Of a stretch of 64,000 nucleotides of DNA, positions 7,801-18,347 are shown piece by piece. Position numbers and translations under genes: made by a program. Origin of the DNA: SZUA-430 sp965227535 (GTDB lineage: Bacteria; Pseudomonadota; Alphaproteobacteria; Micropepsales; Micropepsaceae); NCBI GenBank assembly GCA_965227535.1, contig OZ245761.1, positions 62,001 to 126,000 of the forward strand, written 5' to 3'. Below the pieces are notes generated by a model. It was not told the DNA's origin. It worked only from the letters and a program-made list of their open reading frames with translations, and ran no database searches. Each line of letters opens with the position of its first letter. Position 1 is the stretch's first letter.

Positions 7801-8679
7801 ATGACGAACCCCGCAGCGCTTCCGTTCGCTTGGAATTCCGTGCGCGCCGCCGCGGACTTGCCGGCGTTCGAGCCCGGCTGGGTCTGGCTCGTCGGCGCGG
7901 GCCCTGGCGACGCGGGCTTGCTCACCTTGCACGCCGTGAACGCGCTTCAGCAGGCCGACATCGTTGTCTACGACGCCTTGGTCGACGAGAGCATCCTCAA
8001 ACTCGCACGCCCCGGCGCCGATATCGAATACGCCGGCAAGCGCGGCGGCAAACCCAGTCCAAAGCAGCGCGACATCTCGCTGCGCCTTATCGAATGGGCG
8101 CGCAAGGGCAAGCGCGTGCTCCGCCTCAAGGGCGGCGACCCGTTCCTCTTCGGACGCGGCGGCGAAGAAGCGCTCGCGCTCGTCGCCGCGCAGATTCCGT
8201 TCCGCGTCGTGCCTGGCGTGACCTCCGGCGTCGGCGGCTTAGCCTACGCCGGCATCCCCGCGACCCATCGCGACATCAATCACGCCGTGACATTCGTGAC
8301 CGGTCACATGGCCGGCGGCGACGTGCCCGACACCATCAACTGGTGCGCGTTGGCCGAAGGCTCACCGGTTATCGTGATCTACATGGGCCTCAAACATCTG
8401 CCCCGCATCGCCGCTGAGTTGATAGGCGCAGGCCGCAGCGCAGATGAACCCGTGGCGATCATCAGCCAAGCGACAACCGCACGTCAGAAAGTATTGGAGA
8501 CGACGCTGTCGCGCGCCGCCGACGATGCCCTATCAAGCGGCATTCCAGCACCCGCACTGATCGTCGTGGGTGAGGCTGTGCGCCTGCGCGCAGGACTCGA
8601 TTGGTTGTCCGCGGCGACCGAAGGCCGCCAACTCGATCCCGATCCGCTGCGCACAAAGGCAAAGCGCGACACGGCCTGA
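7801..8679 (+). CDS. cobA: Uroporphyrinogen-III C-methyltransferase
   Basis: A 292-residue SUMT that methylates uroporphyrinogen III at C-2 and C-7 using S-adenosylmethionine to give precorrin-2, for sirohaem or cobalamin. Visible signatures are VGAGPGDAGLLT (31-42), VVYDALV, RLKGGDPFLFGRGGEE near 110-125, VPGVTSG, and the PATHRD and VTGH segments. It carries no fused CysG oxidase or uroporphyrinogen synthase part. The 102-base divergent spacer upstream is AT-rich, consistent with promoters in both directions. I see no room for a cobalamin riboswitch there. Confidence 0.93.
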   Translation: MTNPAALPFAWNSVRAAADLPAFEPGWVWLVGAGPGDAGLLTLHAVNALQQADIVVYDALVDESILKLARPGADIEYAGKRGGKPSPKQRDISLRLIEWARKGKRVLRLKGGDPFLFGRGGEEALALVAAQIPFRVVPGVTSGVGGLAYAGIPATHRDINHAVTFVTGHMAGGDVPDTINWCALAEGSPVIVIYMGLKHLPRIAAELIGAGRSADEPVAIISQATTARQKVLETTLSRAADDALSSGIPAPALIVVGEAVRLRAGLDWLSAATEGRQLDPDPLRTKAKRDTA

Positions 8680-8680
8680 G

Positions 8681-9175
8681 CTATTCAGCCTTGAACTGAA
8701 ACTCGCCCTCGTAGCCCCAGTACCAATACTGCACGAGGTAATCGTTGCCCGTTTGATAGCGAGTGGGCACGAGATCAATCGAATAAAACTCTTCCAGCTT
8801 CTCGCCCGACGGCAGGATCGCGGTCACTTCCGTCTTGGGACAGGCGTCTTCGTCGGTGACCTTGCTCTGCACCATGTTCCCGTCGCGGCTGAAAACCTGC
8901 CAACGGAACATCTTGCAAGCCGACGGCGCTTTCAGAGTCACCGTATCGCGCGTGTTGTTGCGCACGGTGACCTTCACTTGGATGACGGGATCGCTCTGCA
9001 GCGGCACGCCCTCACGGTTGGGCTCGGCCGTAACGCTCACCGAATTCTCGAGAAACCCCAACTCGCCATACGACGCCGCGTAACCCAGCGACGCGATAAA
9101 CGCGACCCAGATCAGCATCCAAAGCACATACCGCCGCCAATCCGGCGCGGGCGAACGGGGCAGCTGCTGTCCCAT
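8681..9175 (-). CDS. Membrane-anchored BsuPI-like domain protein
   Basis: A 164-residue protein with one N-terminal membrane segment (about 17-36) and an extracytoplasmic beta domain. The pattern VKVTVRNNTRDTVTL, then FRWQVFSRDGNMV, then ILPSGEKLEEF resembles BsuPI-type immunoglobulin-like domains. No enzymatic motif is seen. It begins 5 bases after the MFS transporter stop and so is probably its operon partner. Its stop lies next to that of the convergent cobA. The function is unknown and the domain call is moderate. Confidence 0.65.
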   Translation of the reverse strand: MGQQLPRSPAPDWRRYVLWMLIWVAFIASLGYAASYGELGFLENSVSVTAEPNREGVPLQSDPVIQVKVTVRNNTRDTVTLKAPSACKMFRWQVFSRDGNMVQSKVTDEDACPKTEVTAILPSGEKLEEFYSIDLVPTRYQTGNDYLVQYWYWGYEGEFQFKAE

Positions 9176-9180
9176 CGCGT

Positions 9181-10452
9181 TCAGCCGGTCCGCTGCGTCG
9201 GCTTCGCATCGGTCTCGACATAGTCGAGATCGACGTGAAACGTTTCGCGCAAGGAGAAGAACGCCAGCAAAGCAAGCGCGGCAACCAGAATGCCGACGAC
9301 CTCCGCTGAACCCACGACACCGATCTCAGGCGTGAAGTATGTGAACAGCATCACCGCAGGCACCGACGCGCCGCGCACAAAGTTGGGAACCGACGTCGCG
9401 ACGGTGGCGCGCAGATTGGTGCCGAACTGCTCGGCCGAGATCGTGACCATCATCGCCCAATACGCGGTAAAAAACCCGAGAACGGTGACCAGCGTGTAGA
9501 ACTCGTTCGCCGTTGACAGTGGCACACGGAAAATCGCGGCAAGCGAGGCAAGCGTCAGGAACAAGAAGATGCCGATCGCAAGCTTGCGGCTCTGCAGCCA
9601 CTGACTCACAAGTCCGTTGGCGACGCTGCCGGTCGTGATGCCGCAATAGAACCAGAACACCGACGATCCCGCGACGACCTTGTCCGTTATCCCCAGCGCT
9701 TTTGCCAGCTCAGGCGAGAACGTCACCACGACGCCCAGCGAATACCAAATCGGCAGTCCGACTAGGATGCAGTTTATGTAACGGCTGAACCTGTCCCACG
9801 ACGTGAACAGCATGAAGAAATTGCCACGCGCGATGTGTTCCTTGTCCGCGAGCGCTTTGAAGATGCCGGACTCCGCAACGGACAATCGCAACATCAAGAG
9901 GCCAAGCCCCATGACGCCGCCGACGACATACGCCATGCGCCACGAGAAAAATTCGTAAACCGCGCCCGCGACCACGGCGCCTGCCACACCTGTCGCCACG
10001 ACGATGGTGGTGCCTATTCCGCGCGAGTTCTTAGGCAGCAGCTCGGAAACAAGCGTGATGCCGCCGCCGATCTCCCCGGCAAGTCCGATGCCGGTGATCA
10101 AGCGCAGCCAAGCATACTGGTCGATCGGTGAAATGACGGAATCGACCCCCGGCCCGAACTGGCCGACGAACCCGTTCAAAATGTTGCCGATTGAGTAGAG
10201 CAGGATCGACCCGAACAGCAGTTCGATCCGTCCGACCTTGTCGCCGATCACGCCCCACAACACGCCGCCGACCAGAAACCCGAACATCTGCATATTGAAC
10301 AGATACCCGCCGGTCGTCAGCAGTTCGTTCGCCGGTACGCCAAGGTCCGTCAAACTCGACGTCCGCAAAATCGAAAACAGGATCAGATCGTAGACGTCGA
10401 CGAAATAGCCGAGCGCGGACACAAGAATGGCCAGACGAACGTTGTTCGACAT
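9181..10452 (-). CDS. MFS metabolite:proton symporter
   Basis: A 423-residue, 12-segment transporter. The loop 2-3 signature GVIGDKVGRIELL, residues such as GYFVDVYDLILF in helix 1, and LRLITGIGLAGEIGGG in helix 4 point to the sugar-porter/AAHS-like branch that takes up organic acids or similar metabolites. The substrate cannot be assigned. ATG at 10452 is preceded by GGGGAAG at good spacing. It is followed directly by the small BsuPI-like gene. Confidence 0.85.
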   Translation of the reverse strand: MSNNVRLAILVSALGYFVDVYDLILFSILRTSSLTDLGVPANELLTTGGYLFNMQMFGFLVGGVLWGVIGDKVGRIELLFGSILLYSIGNILNGFVGQFGPGVDSVISPIDQYAWLRLITGIGLAGEIGGGITLVSELLPKNSRGIGTTIVVATGVAGAVVAGAVYEFFSWRMAYVVGGVMGLGLLMLRLSVAESGIFKALADKEHIARGNFFMLFTSWDRFSRYINCILVGLPIWYSLGVVVTFSPELAKALGITDKVVAGSSVFWFYCGITTGSVANGLVSQWLQSRKLAIGIFLFLTLASLAAIFRVPLSTANEFYTLVTVLGFFTAYWAMMVTISAEQFGTNLRATVATSVPNFVRGASVPAVMLFTYFTPEIGVVGSAEVVGILVAALALLAFFSLRETFHVDLDYVETDAKPTQRTG

Positions 10453-10553
10453 CGCGAACGCTTCCCCATGCGCGAGGGTGTTGTTGTGTTTGAAACGCGC
10501 GCGAAAGCCCCCTCAGACCGAAGCGCGGCGACGGGGGACAGATTGCGTTGGGA

Positions 10554-11405
10554 TTACGGGCGCTTCAAGGGGACCCAGCCTGAGGCCAATCGCGCCTCAA
10601 GCGGCCCAAACCGCATTTTGTAGGACATCTTGCGGCAGCCATCGATCCAATAGCCCAGATAAACGTAGGGCAGGGCGCGCGACCGCGCCTGTTCTATGTG
10701 GTCCAGAACGATATAGGTGCCCAGACTGCGCGCCGATTCATCGGGGTCGTAGTAGCTGTAGACCATCGACAAACCGTCGCTGAGCAGGTCGGTCAACGCC
10801 ACCGCGATCAGGTCGCCCGTCTTCGGCCCGCTCTTGTAGCGATACTCGACCAGGTGGGTCTCGACCGCCGAATCCTCGACCATCGCCACATAGTCGAACA
10901 TCGTCATATCCGACATGCCGCCGCCGACATGGCGCTCGTCGAGATAACGGCGCAGCAGCGCGAACTGCTCTTCCGTCGCCCACGGATCGACAACTTCGCC
11001 CGCGATGTCCGCGCTACGCGCCTGCACCCGCTGGAACGAACGCGAGGGCTCGAAGGCATCCACCACGACGCGCACCGAAATGCACGCCTGACACGCTTCG
11101 CACGAGGGTCGATAGGCGATGTTTTGGCTGCGACGGAAACCGGCGTGGGTCAGCGTGTCGTTGAGCGGCCGCGCAACTTCCCCGGACAGGCGGGTGAAGA
11201 CTTTGCGCTCCATTCGCCCAGGCAAATACGGGCAGGGCGCGGGCGAGGTCAGGTAGAACTGCGGGACCCGAGTGCCCAACTGCTCAGTCAAAGCGCACAA
11301 CTCCGCCGAAAAGCGCCTGTTCGCGGCACGCGAAGCAGGTTCATCGGCGGATAGATTCACACGAGACCCGCGCCCCTGCAAAGCCCAATCACGCACCCGG
11401 CGCAT
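10554..11405 (-). CDS. bpt: Aspartate/glutamate leucyltransferase
   Basis: Bpt adds leucine from Leu-tRNA to proteins with N-terminal Asp or Glu, marking them for ClpAP through ClpS. The conserved block FYLTSPAPCPYLPGRMER (about 50-67), the paired cysteines CEACQAC (about 97-103) and the GYWIDGCRKMSYK region near the end are present. The protein is 283 residues from the ATG, about 40 longer than typical at the N-terminus; a GTG at 11360 would shorten it to 268, but its ribosome site is poor. motB lies 21 bases upstream. ClpS is not in this window. Confidence 0.92.
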   Translation of the reverse strand: MRRVRDWALQGRGSRVNLSADEPASRAANRRFSAELCALTEQLGTRVPQFYLTSPAPCPYLPGRMERKVFTRLSGEVARPLNDTLTHAGFRRSQNIAYRPSCEACQACISVRVVVDAFEPSRSFQRVQARSADIAGEVVDPWATEEQFALLRRYLDERHVGGGMSDMTMFDYVAMVEDSAVETHLVEYRYKSGPKTGDLIAVALTDLLSDGLSMVYSYYDPDESARSLGTYIVLDHIEQARSRALPYVYLGYWIDGCRKMSYKMRFGPLEARLASGWVPLKRP

Positions 11406-11426
11406 TTCTTTCGAAGACCGTCGCGG

Positions 11427-12308
11427 TTAATCGTGCGGCGGCAGAACCGGCGCCTCGCGCAGCAGCACGATGCTGATCCGCCGATTGCCGGAGGCATAGG
11501 GATTGTCGGGATAAAGCGGGTCCGACCCCGCCTTGCCCCCGACTTCGGCGATGTGATCCTGGCCAAGGCCGGAATCCAGCAGCACCTTCAAACTCGCGTT
11601 CGCCCGTGCCGCCGACAAGTCCCAGTTCGAGTACCCGCCAGGTCCTTGGAAGGAAGCACCATCGGTGTGCCCGACGATGGAAATGCGGTTGGGCAGACTG
11701 GCGACGGTCTTTGCCACTTCCTGCAATAGCAGCTGCGCATAGGGCTTAGGCTCCGCCTTGCCCGCCTCGAACATCGACCGCCCGTCCTGATCGACAAGCT
11801 GAATGCGCACGCCCTCGGGCGTATCGTCGATCAGCACGTGCTTGGACAGCTCGGCGAGATCCGGCTTGTCCTGCATCGCTTGGCGCAGGCGCGCAGCCGC
11901 TTGTTCAAGCGCCGCATTCTGCGCGGCGCTCTGGCCGGACGAGGCGCTGGCATCCTCGTTGTCCTTGCCCTTGGAATTTATCTCGGACTGGTCCTCGGTC
12001 GCCGGCGGCCGCATTTGCGTCTTCACCGCCAACGAACCCTGGCCGGCAGCCCCGTCGTTCGCCGCCGACGTTCCGCCCAACAGAGCGCCCGTACCGGACT
12101 CACTGCGGCTCACCGACTCCGGCGCGAAGTAGTCCGCGATGCCGCGCTTCTGTTCCGGCGTCGTCGTGTTGATCAGCCACATCAAAAGGAAGAACGCCAT
12201 CATGGCCGTCACGAAGTCGGCGTAAGCGACCTTCCAGGCGCCGCCATGATGCCCGTGGCCGCCCTTTTTGATCTTTTTGACAATGATCGGGCGTTCGTTG
12301 TTCTTCAT
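11427..12308 (-). CDS. motB: Flagellar motor stator protein MotB
   Basis: A 293-residue protein with a basic N-terminus, one membrane segment (about 32-47) containing the proton-carrying D31 in YADFVTAMMAFF, a plug/linker rich in Ser and Ala, and a C-terminal OmpA-like peptidoglycan-binding domain (ISIVGHTDGASF). ATG at 12308 is chosen because GGGGA sits right upstream and the family starts here. MotB forms the stator with MotA and anchors it to the wall. motA is not adjacent, so it must lie elsewhere. Confidence 0.92.
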   Translation of the reverse strand: MKNNERPIIVKKIKKGGHGHHGGAWKVAYADFVTAMMAFFLLMWLINTTTPEQKRGIADYFAPESVSRSESGTGALLGGTSAANDGAAGQGSLAVKTQMRPPATEDQSEINSKGKDNEDASASSGQSAAQNAALEQAAARLRQAMQDKPDLAELSKHVLIDDTPEGVRIQLVDQDGRSMFEAGKAEPKPYAQLLLQEVAKTVASLPNRISIVGHTDGASFQGPGGYSNWDLSAARANASLKVLLDSGLGQDHIAEVGGKAGSDPLYPDNPYASGNRRISIVLLREAPVLPPHD

Positions 12309-12431
12309 GATCCCCAAGCCCGGCCGTTTTCCCAAGGCCTTGCCTTCGGCAGGCTGCGCCGTTACGTCGGTCGAAAGCGTAGTATTGCTGCGAAGCCGTT
12401 AACGTGGCCTTGAGTGCGCGAAAGGGCGCAA

Positions 12432-12920
12432 ATGAGCGAACACCTCCGCAATTTTCGCGACGCCCTGGGCCATTTTGCGACAGGGGTCGCCATCATCACG
12501 ACCAAAGGCCCGAACGGCGTGCCGATCGGCCTCACCGTCAACTCGTTCGCCTCCGTGTCCCTGGATCCCCCACTGGTGCTGTGGAGTCTCGACCGCGCCT
12601 CCGACCGCTTCACCGCCTTCATGCAGGCCGAGCACTACGCCGTGAACATCCTGGGCGACGCGAACCAAACGCTCTCCCACCGCCTCTCGCGCAAGGGCGA
12701 ATTCACGCTGGAAGGCGAACCCGTCCGCACCGGCCCGCACGGCGCCCCGATGCTCACCTGCGCCATCGCCAGCTTCGAATGCCGCATCGAACACCGCCAT
12801 GAAGGCGGCGACCACGTCATCTTCGTCGGCCGCGTTCTGGATTTCTCGCACACATCGCACGGCCGCCCGCTTGTCTATTACCGCGGCCGCTATCGCGTCC
12901 TCGCCGACGGCGACACGTAA
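12432..12920 (+). CDS. Flavin reductase-like FMN-binding protein
   Basis: A 162-residue protein of the short flavin reductase (RutF/DIM6/NTAB) family. The sequences LGHFATGVAIITT, GLTVNSFASVSLDPPLVLW and a late GRVLDF match the FMN-binding fold. Such enzymes supply reduced flavin to two-component monooxygenases or act alone. The ATG at 12432 follows AAAGGG and matches the family start better than the ATG six codons earlier. It is followed after 10 bases by a beta-hydroxyacid dehydrogenase, so the two are probably one transcript. Confidence 0.85.
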   Translation: MSEHLRNFRDALGHFATGVAIITTKGPNGVPIGLTVNSFASVSLDPPLVLWSLDRASDRFTAFMQAEHYAVNILGDANQTLSHRLSRKGEFTLEGEPVRTGPHGAPMLTCAIASFECRIEHRHEGGDHVIFVGRVLDFSHTSHGRPLVYYRGRYRVLADGDT

Positions 12921-12930
12921 GGATCAAGAC

Positions 12931-13788
12931 ATGACCAAAGTCGCGTTCATCGGCCTAGGCCGCATGGGCTTCCCCATGGCCGGCCACCTGGCAAGCAAAG
13001 GCCACGACGTCACTGTCTTCAACCGCAACTCCGCCCGCGCCGACGAATGGAAGAGCGCAAACAAAGGAACGATCGCGAAAACGATCGCCGAAGCCGCGAA
13101 AGAAGCCGACATCGCCTTCATGTGCGTCGGCGACGACCCCGACATCGAAGCCGTAGCCCACACTGCCTTCGCCGCCATGAAGAAAGGCGCCATCCTCGTC
13201 GACCACACGACCGGCTCGGCAACGCTGGCCGAAACTCTTGCACGCGAAGCATCCGCGAAGGGCCTCTCCTTCATCGACGCGCCGGTGTCAGGCGGCGAAG
13301 CCGGCGCGCAGAAAGGCCAACTCACCGTCATGTGCGGCGGCGACGAAGCGGCCTACGCCAAAGCAGAACCAGCCATCGCCGCCTACGCAAAAATGTGCCG
13401 CCTCATGGGACCGGCCGGCGCAGGACAGAAAACAAAGATGGTCAACCAAATCTGCATCGCAGGCCTCGTCCAAGCCCTCGCCGAAGGCATCACCTTCGCC
13501 GAAGCCGCAGGCCTAGCCCCCAACGCCGTCGTCGACGTGATCTCGAAAGGCGCAGCCCAAAGCTGGCAAATGGAAAACCGCGCCGCGACGATGCACCAGC
13601 GCAAGTTCGACTTCGGCTTCGCCGTCGAATGGATGCGCAAAGACCTACGCATCGCGTTAGCGGAAGCCCGCAAGAACGGCACCCAACTCCCGATCACCGC
13701 CCTGATCGACCAATTCTACGCCGACGTCGAGCGCATGGGCGGCAAACGCTGGGACACATCCAGTCTGATCGCGCGTCTGTCGCGATAA
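12931..13788 (+). CDS. NAD(P)-dependent beta-hydroxyacid dehydrogenase
   Basis: A 285-residue member of the 3-hydroxyisobutyrate/tartronate semialdehyde reductase family. It has the Rossmann loop GLGRMG (8-13), FIDAPVSGGEAGAQ substrate loop, the catalytic lysine in GQKTKMVNQ and a C-terminal helical domain. Its start follows AAGGA. The substrate is not determinable; mmsB at 20418 is a separate paralogue tied to valine breakdown. It shares a transcript with the flavin reductase just upstream. Confidence 0.85.
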   Translation: MTKVAFIGLGRMGFPMAGHLASKGHDVTVFNRNSARADEWKSANKGTIAKTIAEAAKEADIAFMCVGDDPDIEAVAHTAFAAMKKGAILVDHTTGSATLAETLAREASAKGLSFIDAPVSGGEAGAQKGQLTVMCGGDEAAYAKAEPAIAAYAKMCRLMGPAGAGQKTKMVNQICIAGLVQALAEGITFAEAAGLAPNAVVDVISKGAAQSWQMENRAATMHQRKFDFGFAVEWMRKDLRIALAEARKNGTQLPITALIDQFYADVERMGGKRWDTSSLIARLSR

Positions 13789-13917
13789 CTGCGCACCATT
13801 GTGACAGTTTCATGTCGGCAGGCGCGCTTTTCCGCCGCGATATGCCTCAGGTGACGCGCGAAGGGGCGGGCCCTAAGAAGGCCGTCCCGCGTTGCGGGCC
13901 TGTAGGGGGCTCTTTAG

Positions 13918-16116
13918 TTGCAGCAAGAAGCGAAGCCGCGCGCCAAGAGTGACGCGGACGGATGGGGTCGCGATATCGTCAGCGGCACGGTCGTGTCGCT
14001 CGTGAGCCTCGCCTACTGTCTGTCATTCGCTCTGCTGATTTTCGCGGGACCCCTCGCTCAAGGACTTTCGTTCGGCATCTCTGCGGCGCTGGTCAGCGCT
14101 GGCATCTGCTCGCTCATCGTTGCGACCGGCAGTTCCTTCGCGCGCGCGATCGGTGGCCCCGACGCCGCGCCGATGGCGATCATGAGCGGCCTTGCCGCCG
14201 TCGTTGCAGCCGGTGTCGCCGCGCCTGACGCGGCGTTGCCGACGGTCATGGCGGCGCTCGCCATTGCCGCGGTCACCACCGGCGTGTTCCTGCTGGCGCT
14301 TGGGTCATTCCGTCTCGCGGCCTGGATGCGCTACATCCCGTATCCCGTGCTCGCAGGTTTCGTCGCAGCGGTTGGGTGGCAACTCGCTTCCGGCGGCGTC
14401 GCCGTGCTCACCGGACACCGGCTGGCATTCGCCGAGCTCGAAACCCTGGCGACGATCGAGAACGGCGCGCATATCGGCGTGGGGCTAGCCTTCGCCGCCG
14501 CCGCCGTCGCGGCGCAATTCCTGACCCGGTCGCATCTCGCGTTGCCGATCATACTCGTCAGCGCGTCGATCCTTTGCTATGCGGCGTTGATGGTCGCCGA
14601 CGTTGACGTCGCAACGGCGCGCGCGAATCTGTGGCTGATGACGCCGCCCGATGCAGGTGGGCTCTATTGGCCGTGGGCGCATCTCGAGGCTGTCGATTGG
14701 CCGGCGCTCCTCGGCGGCGCCAACGAAATCGCAGCCGGCGCCGCCATCGTCGCCATCAACATTCTGCTGAACGCGACAAGCCTTGAACTGTGGTCCCGCC
14801 GCAGTCTTGACCTCAACCGCGAACTTTCCATCAACGGTCTAGCCAACATCGCAGCCGGCGCCGCGGGCGGTCTCGCCGGCAACATCTCGTTCAACCGCTC
14901 GATCCTGAACACGCGCAGTGGCGCCACCGGACGTCGCGCCGGCCTGATCTCAGGCGCCGTTCTGATTGGACTCGTCGCCGTCGGACCCGGCATCGTCGCC
15001 ATCGTGCCGACGCCGGTCTTGGGCGGCCTTCTCGTCTACTTGGGCCTGAGCGTTCTCATTGACACCTTCGCGCGCGCCCGGCACATGTTCAGCTTCGCCG
15101 ACTACGTGTTCCTTGCCGTACTCGTCGTCCTCATCGTGCGCTGGGGTTACTTCGAAGGCATTGCCGCCGGCATCGTCGTCTCCTGCATCTTCTTCGTCGT
15201 GCGCTACAGCCGCGTCGACGTCGTGCGCCACGACCTGACGCGCGCCGCTTTCGGCAGCACCGTCGACCGCCCGCGCAGCGAAGCGGAACTGCTGCGCGGC
15301 AACGGCGGCGAGATGCACATCATGTGGCTGCGCGGCTATCTCTTCTTCGGCACCGCAAACCGCCTCTACGCCACGATCGAAAAACGCATGCTGGCGACCG
15401 ACGGCCACATCCTGCGCCACCTGGCGCTCGACTTCAGCCGCGTGAGCGGAATCGACTCCTCCGCCGTCTTCAGCTTCGTGAAGCTCGCGCATCTCGCCCG
15501 CGACAACAACGCGACGATCGCCTTCTGCGCGCTGTCGCCGAAAGCAATCGCTGCCTTCCGCGGCGAAGGTCTGCTTCACGCCAGCGACCGCGCAGTACGG
15601 TCGTTCGCGACGCTCGATCAAGGCCTCGAGTGGAGCGAAGACCGCATGCTGGCCGCGCACAACAAGGCGCAGGCCGCCGAAGAACCGGTCGAAACGTGGC
15701 TCGCGGAAGAACTGGGCAGCCCCGCGCTCGCGACCCGCCTTCTCGCCGCCGTCACCCGCGTCGCTCTTCGGAAAGACGAGGCGCTGTTTCGCCAAGACGA
15801 TCCATCGGACTCGCTCTACCTGATCGAAACCGGCCGCCTCGCCGTGGTTATGACGACGGCCGACGGCGAACAGATCCGCCTACGCAGCATGGCGAAACAC
15901 ACCGTCCTTGGCGAAATGGGCCTCTACCGGAGCTTGAAGCGCACGGCGACCGTCTCGGCGCTGGAGCCGTCATCGGTCTTACGCCTGACCGAAGCGACCT
16001 TCATGAACCTCAAGAGCGAAGACCCCGAACTGTGCGACGCCATCCACCGCATGGTCGCGCGCACACTCGCCGACCGTTTGTCGTTCGCCAATGCCGCGGT
16101 CGCGGCGCTCCAGTGA
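13918..16116 (+). CDS. SulP anion transporter with STAS and cNMP-binding domains
   Basis: A 732-residue fusion: SulP membrane domain (about 15-420), STAS domain (about 455-550, with HLALDFSRVSGIDSSAV), and a C-terminal cyclic-nucleotide-binding-type domain (about 590-725, with LFRQDDPSDSLYLIETGRL and LGEMGLYR). SulP carriers move sulfate, bicarbonate or dicarboxylates. The added cNMP-like domain suggests ligand control of transport. The PRTATVSAL-like segment of cAMP binders is here KRTATVSAL. It starts at TTG 13918 after GGGGG. A small hairpin (13886-13898) lies just upstream of the start. Confidence 0.9.
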   Translation: MQQEAKPRAKSDADGWGRDIVSGTVVSLVSLAYCLSFALLIFAGPLAQGLSFGISAALVSAGICSLIVATGSSFARAIGGPDAAPMAIMSGLAAVVAAGVAAPDAALPTVMAALAIAAVTTGVFLLALGSFRLAAWMRYIPYPVLAGFVAAVGWQLASGGVAVLTGHRLAFAELETLATIENGAHIGVGLAFAAAAVAAQFLTRSHLALPIILVSASILCYAALMVADVDVATARANLWLMTPPDAGGLYWPWAHLEAVDWPALLGGANEIAAGAAIVAINILLNATSLELWSRRSLDLNRELSINGLANIAAGAAGGLAGNISFNRSILNTRSGATGRRAGLISGAVLIGLVAVGPGIVAIVPTPVLGGLLVYLGLSVLIDTFARARHMFSFADYVFLAVLVVLIVRWGYFEGIAAGIVVSCIFFVVRYSRVDVVRHDLTRAAFGSTVDRPRSEAELLRGNGGEMHIMWLRGYLFFGTANRLYATIEKRMLATDGHILRHLALDFSRVSGIDSSAVFSFVKLAHLARDNNATIAFCALSPKAIAAFRGEGLLHASDRAVRSFATLDQGLEWSEDRMLAAHNKAQAAEEPVETWLAEELGSPALATRLLAAVTRVALRKDEALFRQDDPSDSLYLIETGRLAVVMTTADGEQIRLRSMAKHTVLGEMGLYRSLKRTATVSALEPSSVLRLTEATFMNLKSEDPELCDAIHRMVARTLADRLSFANAAVAALQ

Positions 16117-16124
16117 CTTGAAGA

Positions 16125-17132
<1,008 letters not shown>

Positions 17133-17204
17133 GGTGCTCGCCGCTTCGTTGACAGCAGGGGAGCCTCTACGTATCACCGCCCGCAGGTTAAGGAAAAGGC
17201 GGCC

Positions 17205-18344
17205 ATGCCGTTCGAACTCTCGGAAGACCAGCGTCTCATCCAAAAGACCGCGCGCGATTTCGCCGCAAGCAAGTTTGCGCCGTTTGCCGCCAAGTGGGAC
17301 GAGGACGAAATCTTTCCGATCCCGGCCATGCGCGAAGCCGCCGAACTGGGCTTTGCCGGCATCTACGTGAAGGGCGACGTCGGCGGCTCGGAACTTACGC
17401 GCCTCGACGCAGCCCTGATCTTCGAAGAACTGTCGGCCGGCTGCACATCGACCGCGGCGTACATCTCGATCCACAACATGGCCTCGTGGATGATCGACCG
17501 CTTCGGCACGGATGAACAGCGCCGCAAGTGGCTGCCCAAACTCACGCCGATGCAATTGATCGCGAGCTACTGCCTGACCGAAACCGGCGCAGGCTCCGAT
17601 GCGGCGAACCTGAAAACGAAAGCCGTGCGCGACGGCGACCACTACGTCCTGAACGGCGGCAAAGCGTTCATCTCCGGCGCCGGCGTCTCCGACGTCTATG
17701 TCTGCATGGTGCGCACCGGCGTCGATGGCCCCAAGGGCATCTCCTGCATCGTCGTCGAGAAGGGCACCAAGGGCCTCTCCTTCGGCAAGAACGAACGCAA
17801 GATGGGCTGGCGCAGCCAACCGACCGCGCAGGTGATCTTCGAAGACTGCCGCGTGCCGGTCGCCAACCGCATCGGTGCGGAAGGTGATGGCTTCCGTATC
17901 GCGATGATGGGCCTCGACGGCGGCCGCATCAACATCGGCGCCTGCTCAATCGGCACCGCCCGCGCCGCACTCGAACAAGCCCAACGCTACGTCACCGAAC
18001 GCAAACAATTCGGCCAAACCATCGGCGACTTCCAAACCACGCAGTTCAAAATCGCCGACATGGCGACCGACCTCGAAGCCTCACGCCTCATGATCTGGAA
18101 CGCCGCCGCCGCTCTCGACCGACGCGACCCGCGCGCAACGATGCTCTGCGCGATGGCCAAACGCTTCGCCAGCGACAACGCCTCGAAGATTGCGAACGAT
18201 GCGCTCCAACTCCACGGCGGCTACGGATACCTGAAAGACTTCCCGCTCGAGCGCCACGTTCGCGACCTGCGCGTCCATCAGATCCTCGAAGGCACCAACG
18301 AAATCATGCGCGTCATTATCGCGCGCGAGCTGGCACGGCAATAG
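17205..18344 (+). CDS. Acyl-CoA dehydrogenase, isobutyryl-CoA type
   Basis: A 379-residue flavoprotein oxidising a short branched acyl-CoA. Signatures are CLTETGAGSDAANLKT, the FAD region ERKQFGQTIGDFQTTQFK, and the C-terminal ILEGTNEIMRVIIAREL with the presumed catalytic E362. The next catabolic genes (3-hydroxyisobutyryl-CoA hydrolase and mmsB) point to valine degradation and an isobutyryl-CoA substrate. ATG at 17205 follows AAGGAAAAGG. Three bases separate it from the next membrane protein. Confidence 0.9.
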   Translation: MPFELSEDQRLIQKTARDFAASKFAPFAAKWDEDEIFPIPAMREAAELGFAGIYVKGDVGGSELTRLDAALIFEELSAGCTSTAAYISIHNMASWMIDRFGTDEQRRKWLPKLTPMQLIASYCLTETGAGSDAANLKTKAVRDGDHYVLNGGKAFISGAGVSDVYVCMVRTGVDGPKGISCIVVEKGTKGLSFGKNERKMGWRSQPTAQVIFEDCRVPVANRIGAEGDGFRIAMMGLDGGRINIGACSIGTARAALEQAQRYVTERKQFGQTIGDFQTTQFKIADMATDLEASRLMIWNAAAALDRRDPRATMLCAMAKRFASDNASKIANDALQLHGGYGYLKDFPLERHVRDLRVHQILEGTNEIMRVIIARELARQ

Positions 18345-18347
18345 ACG

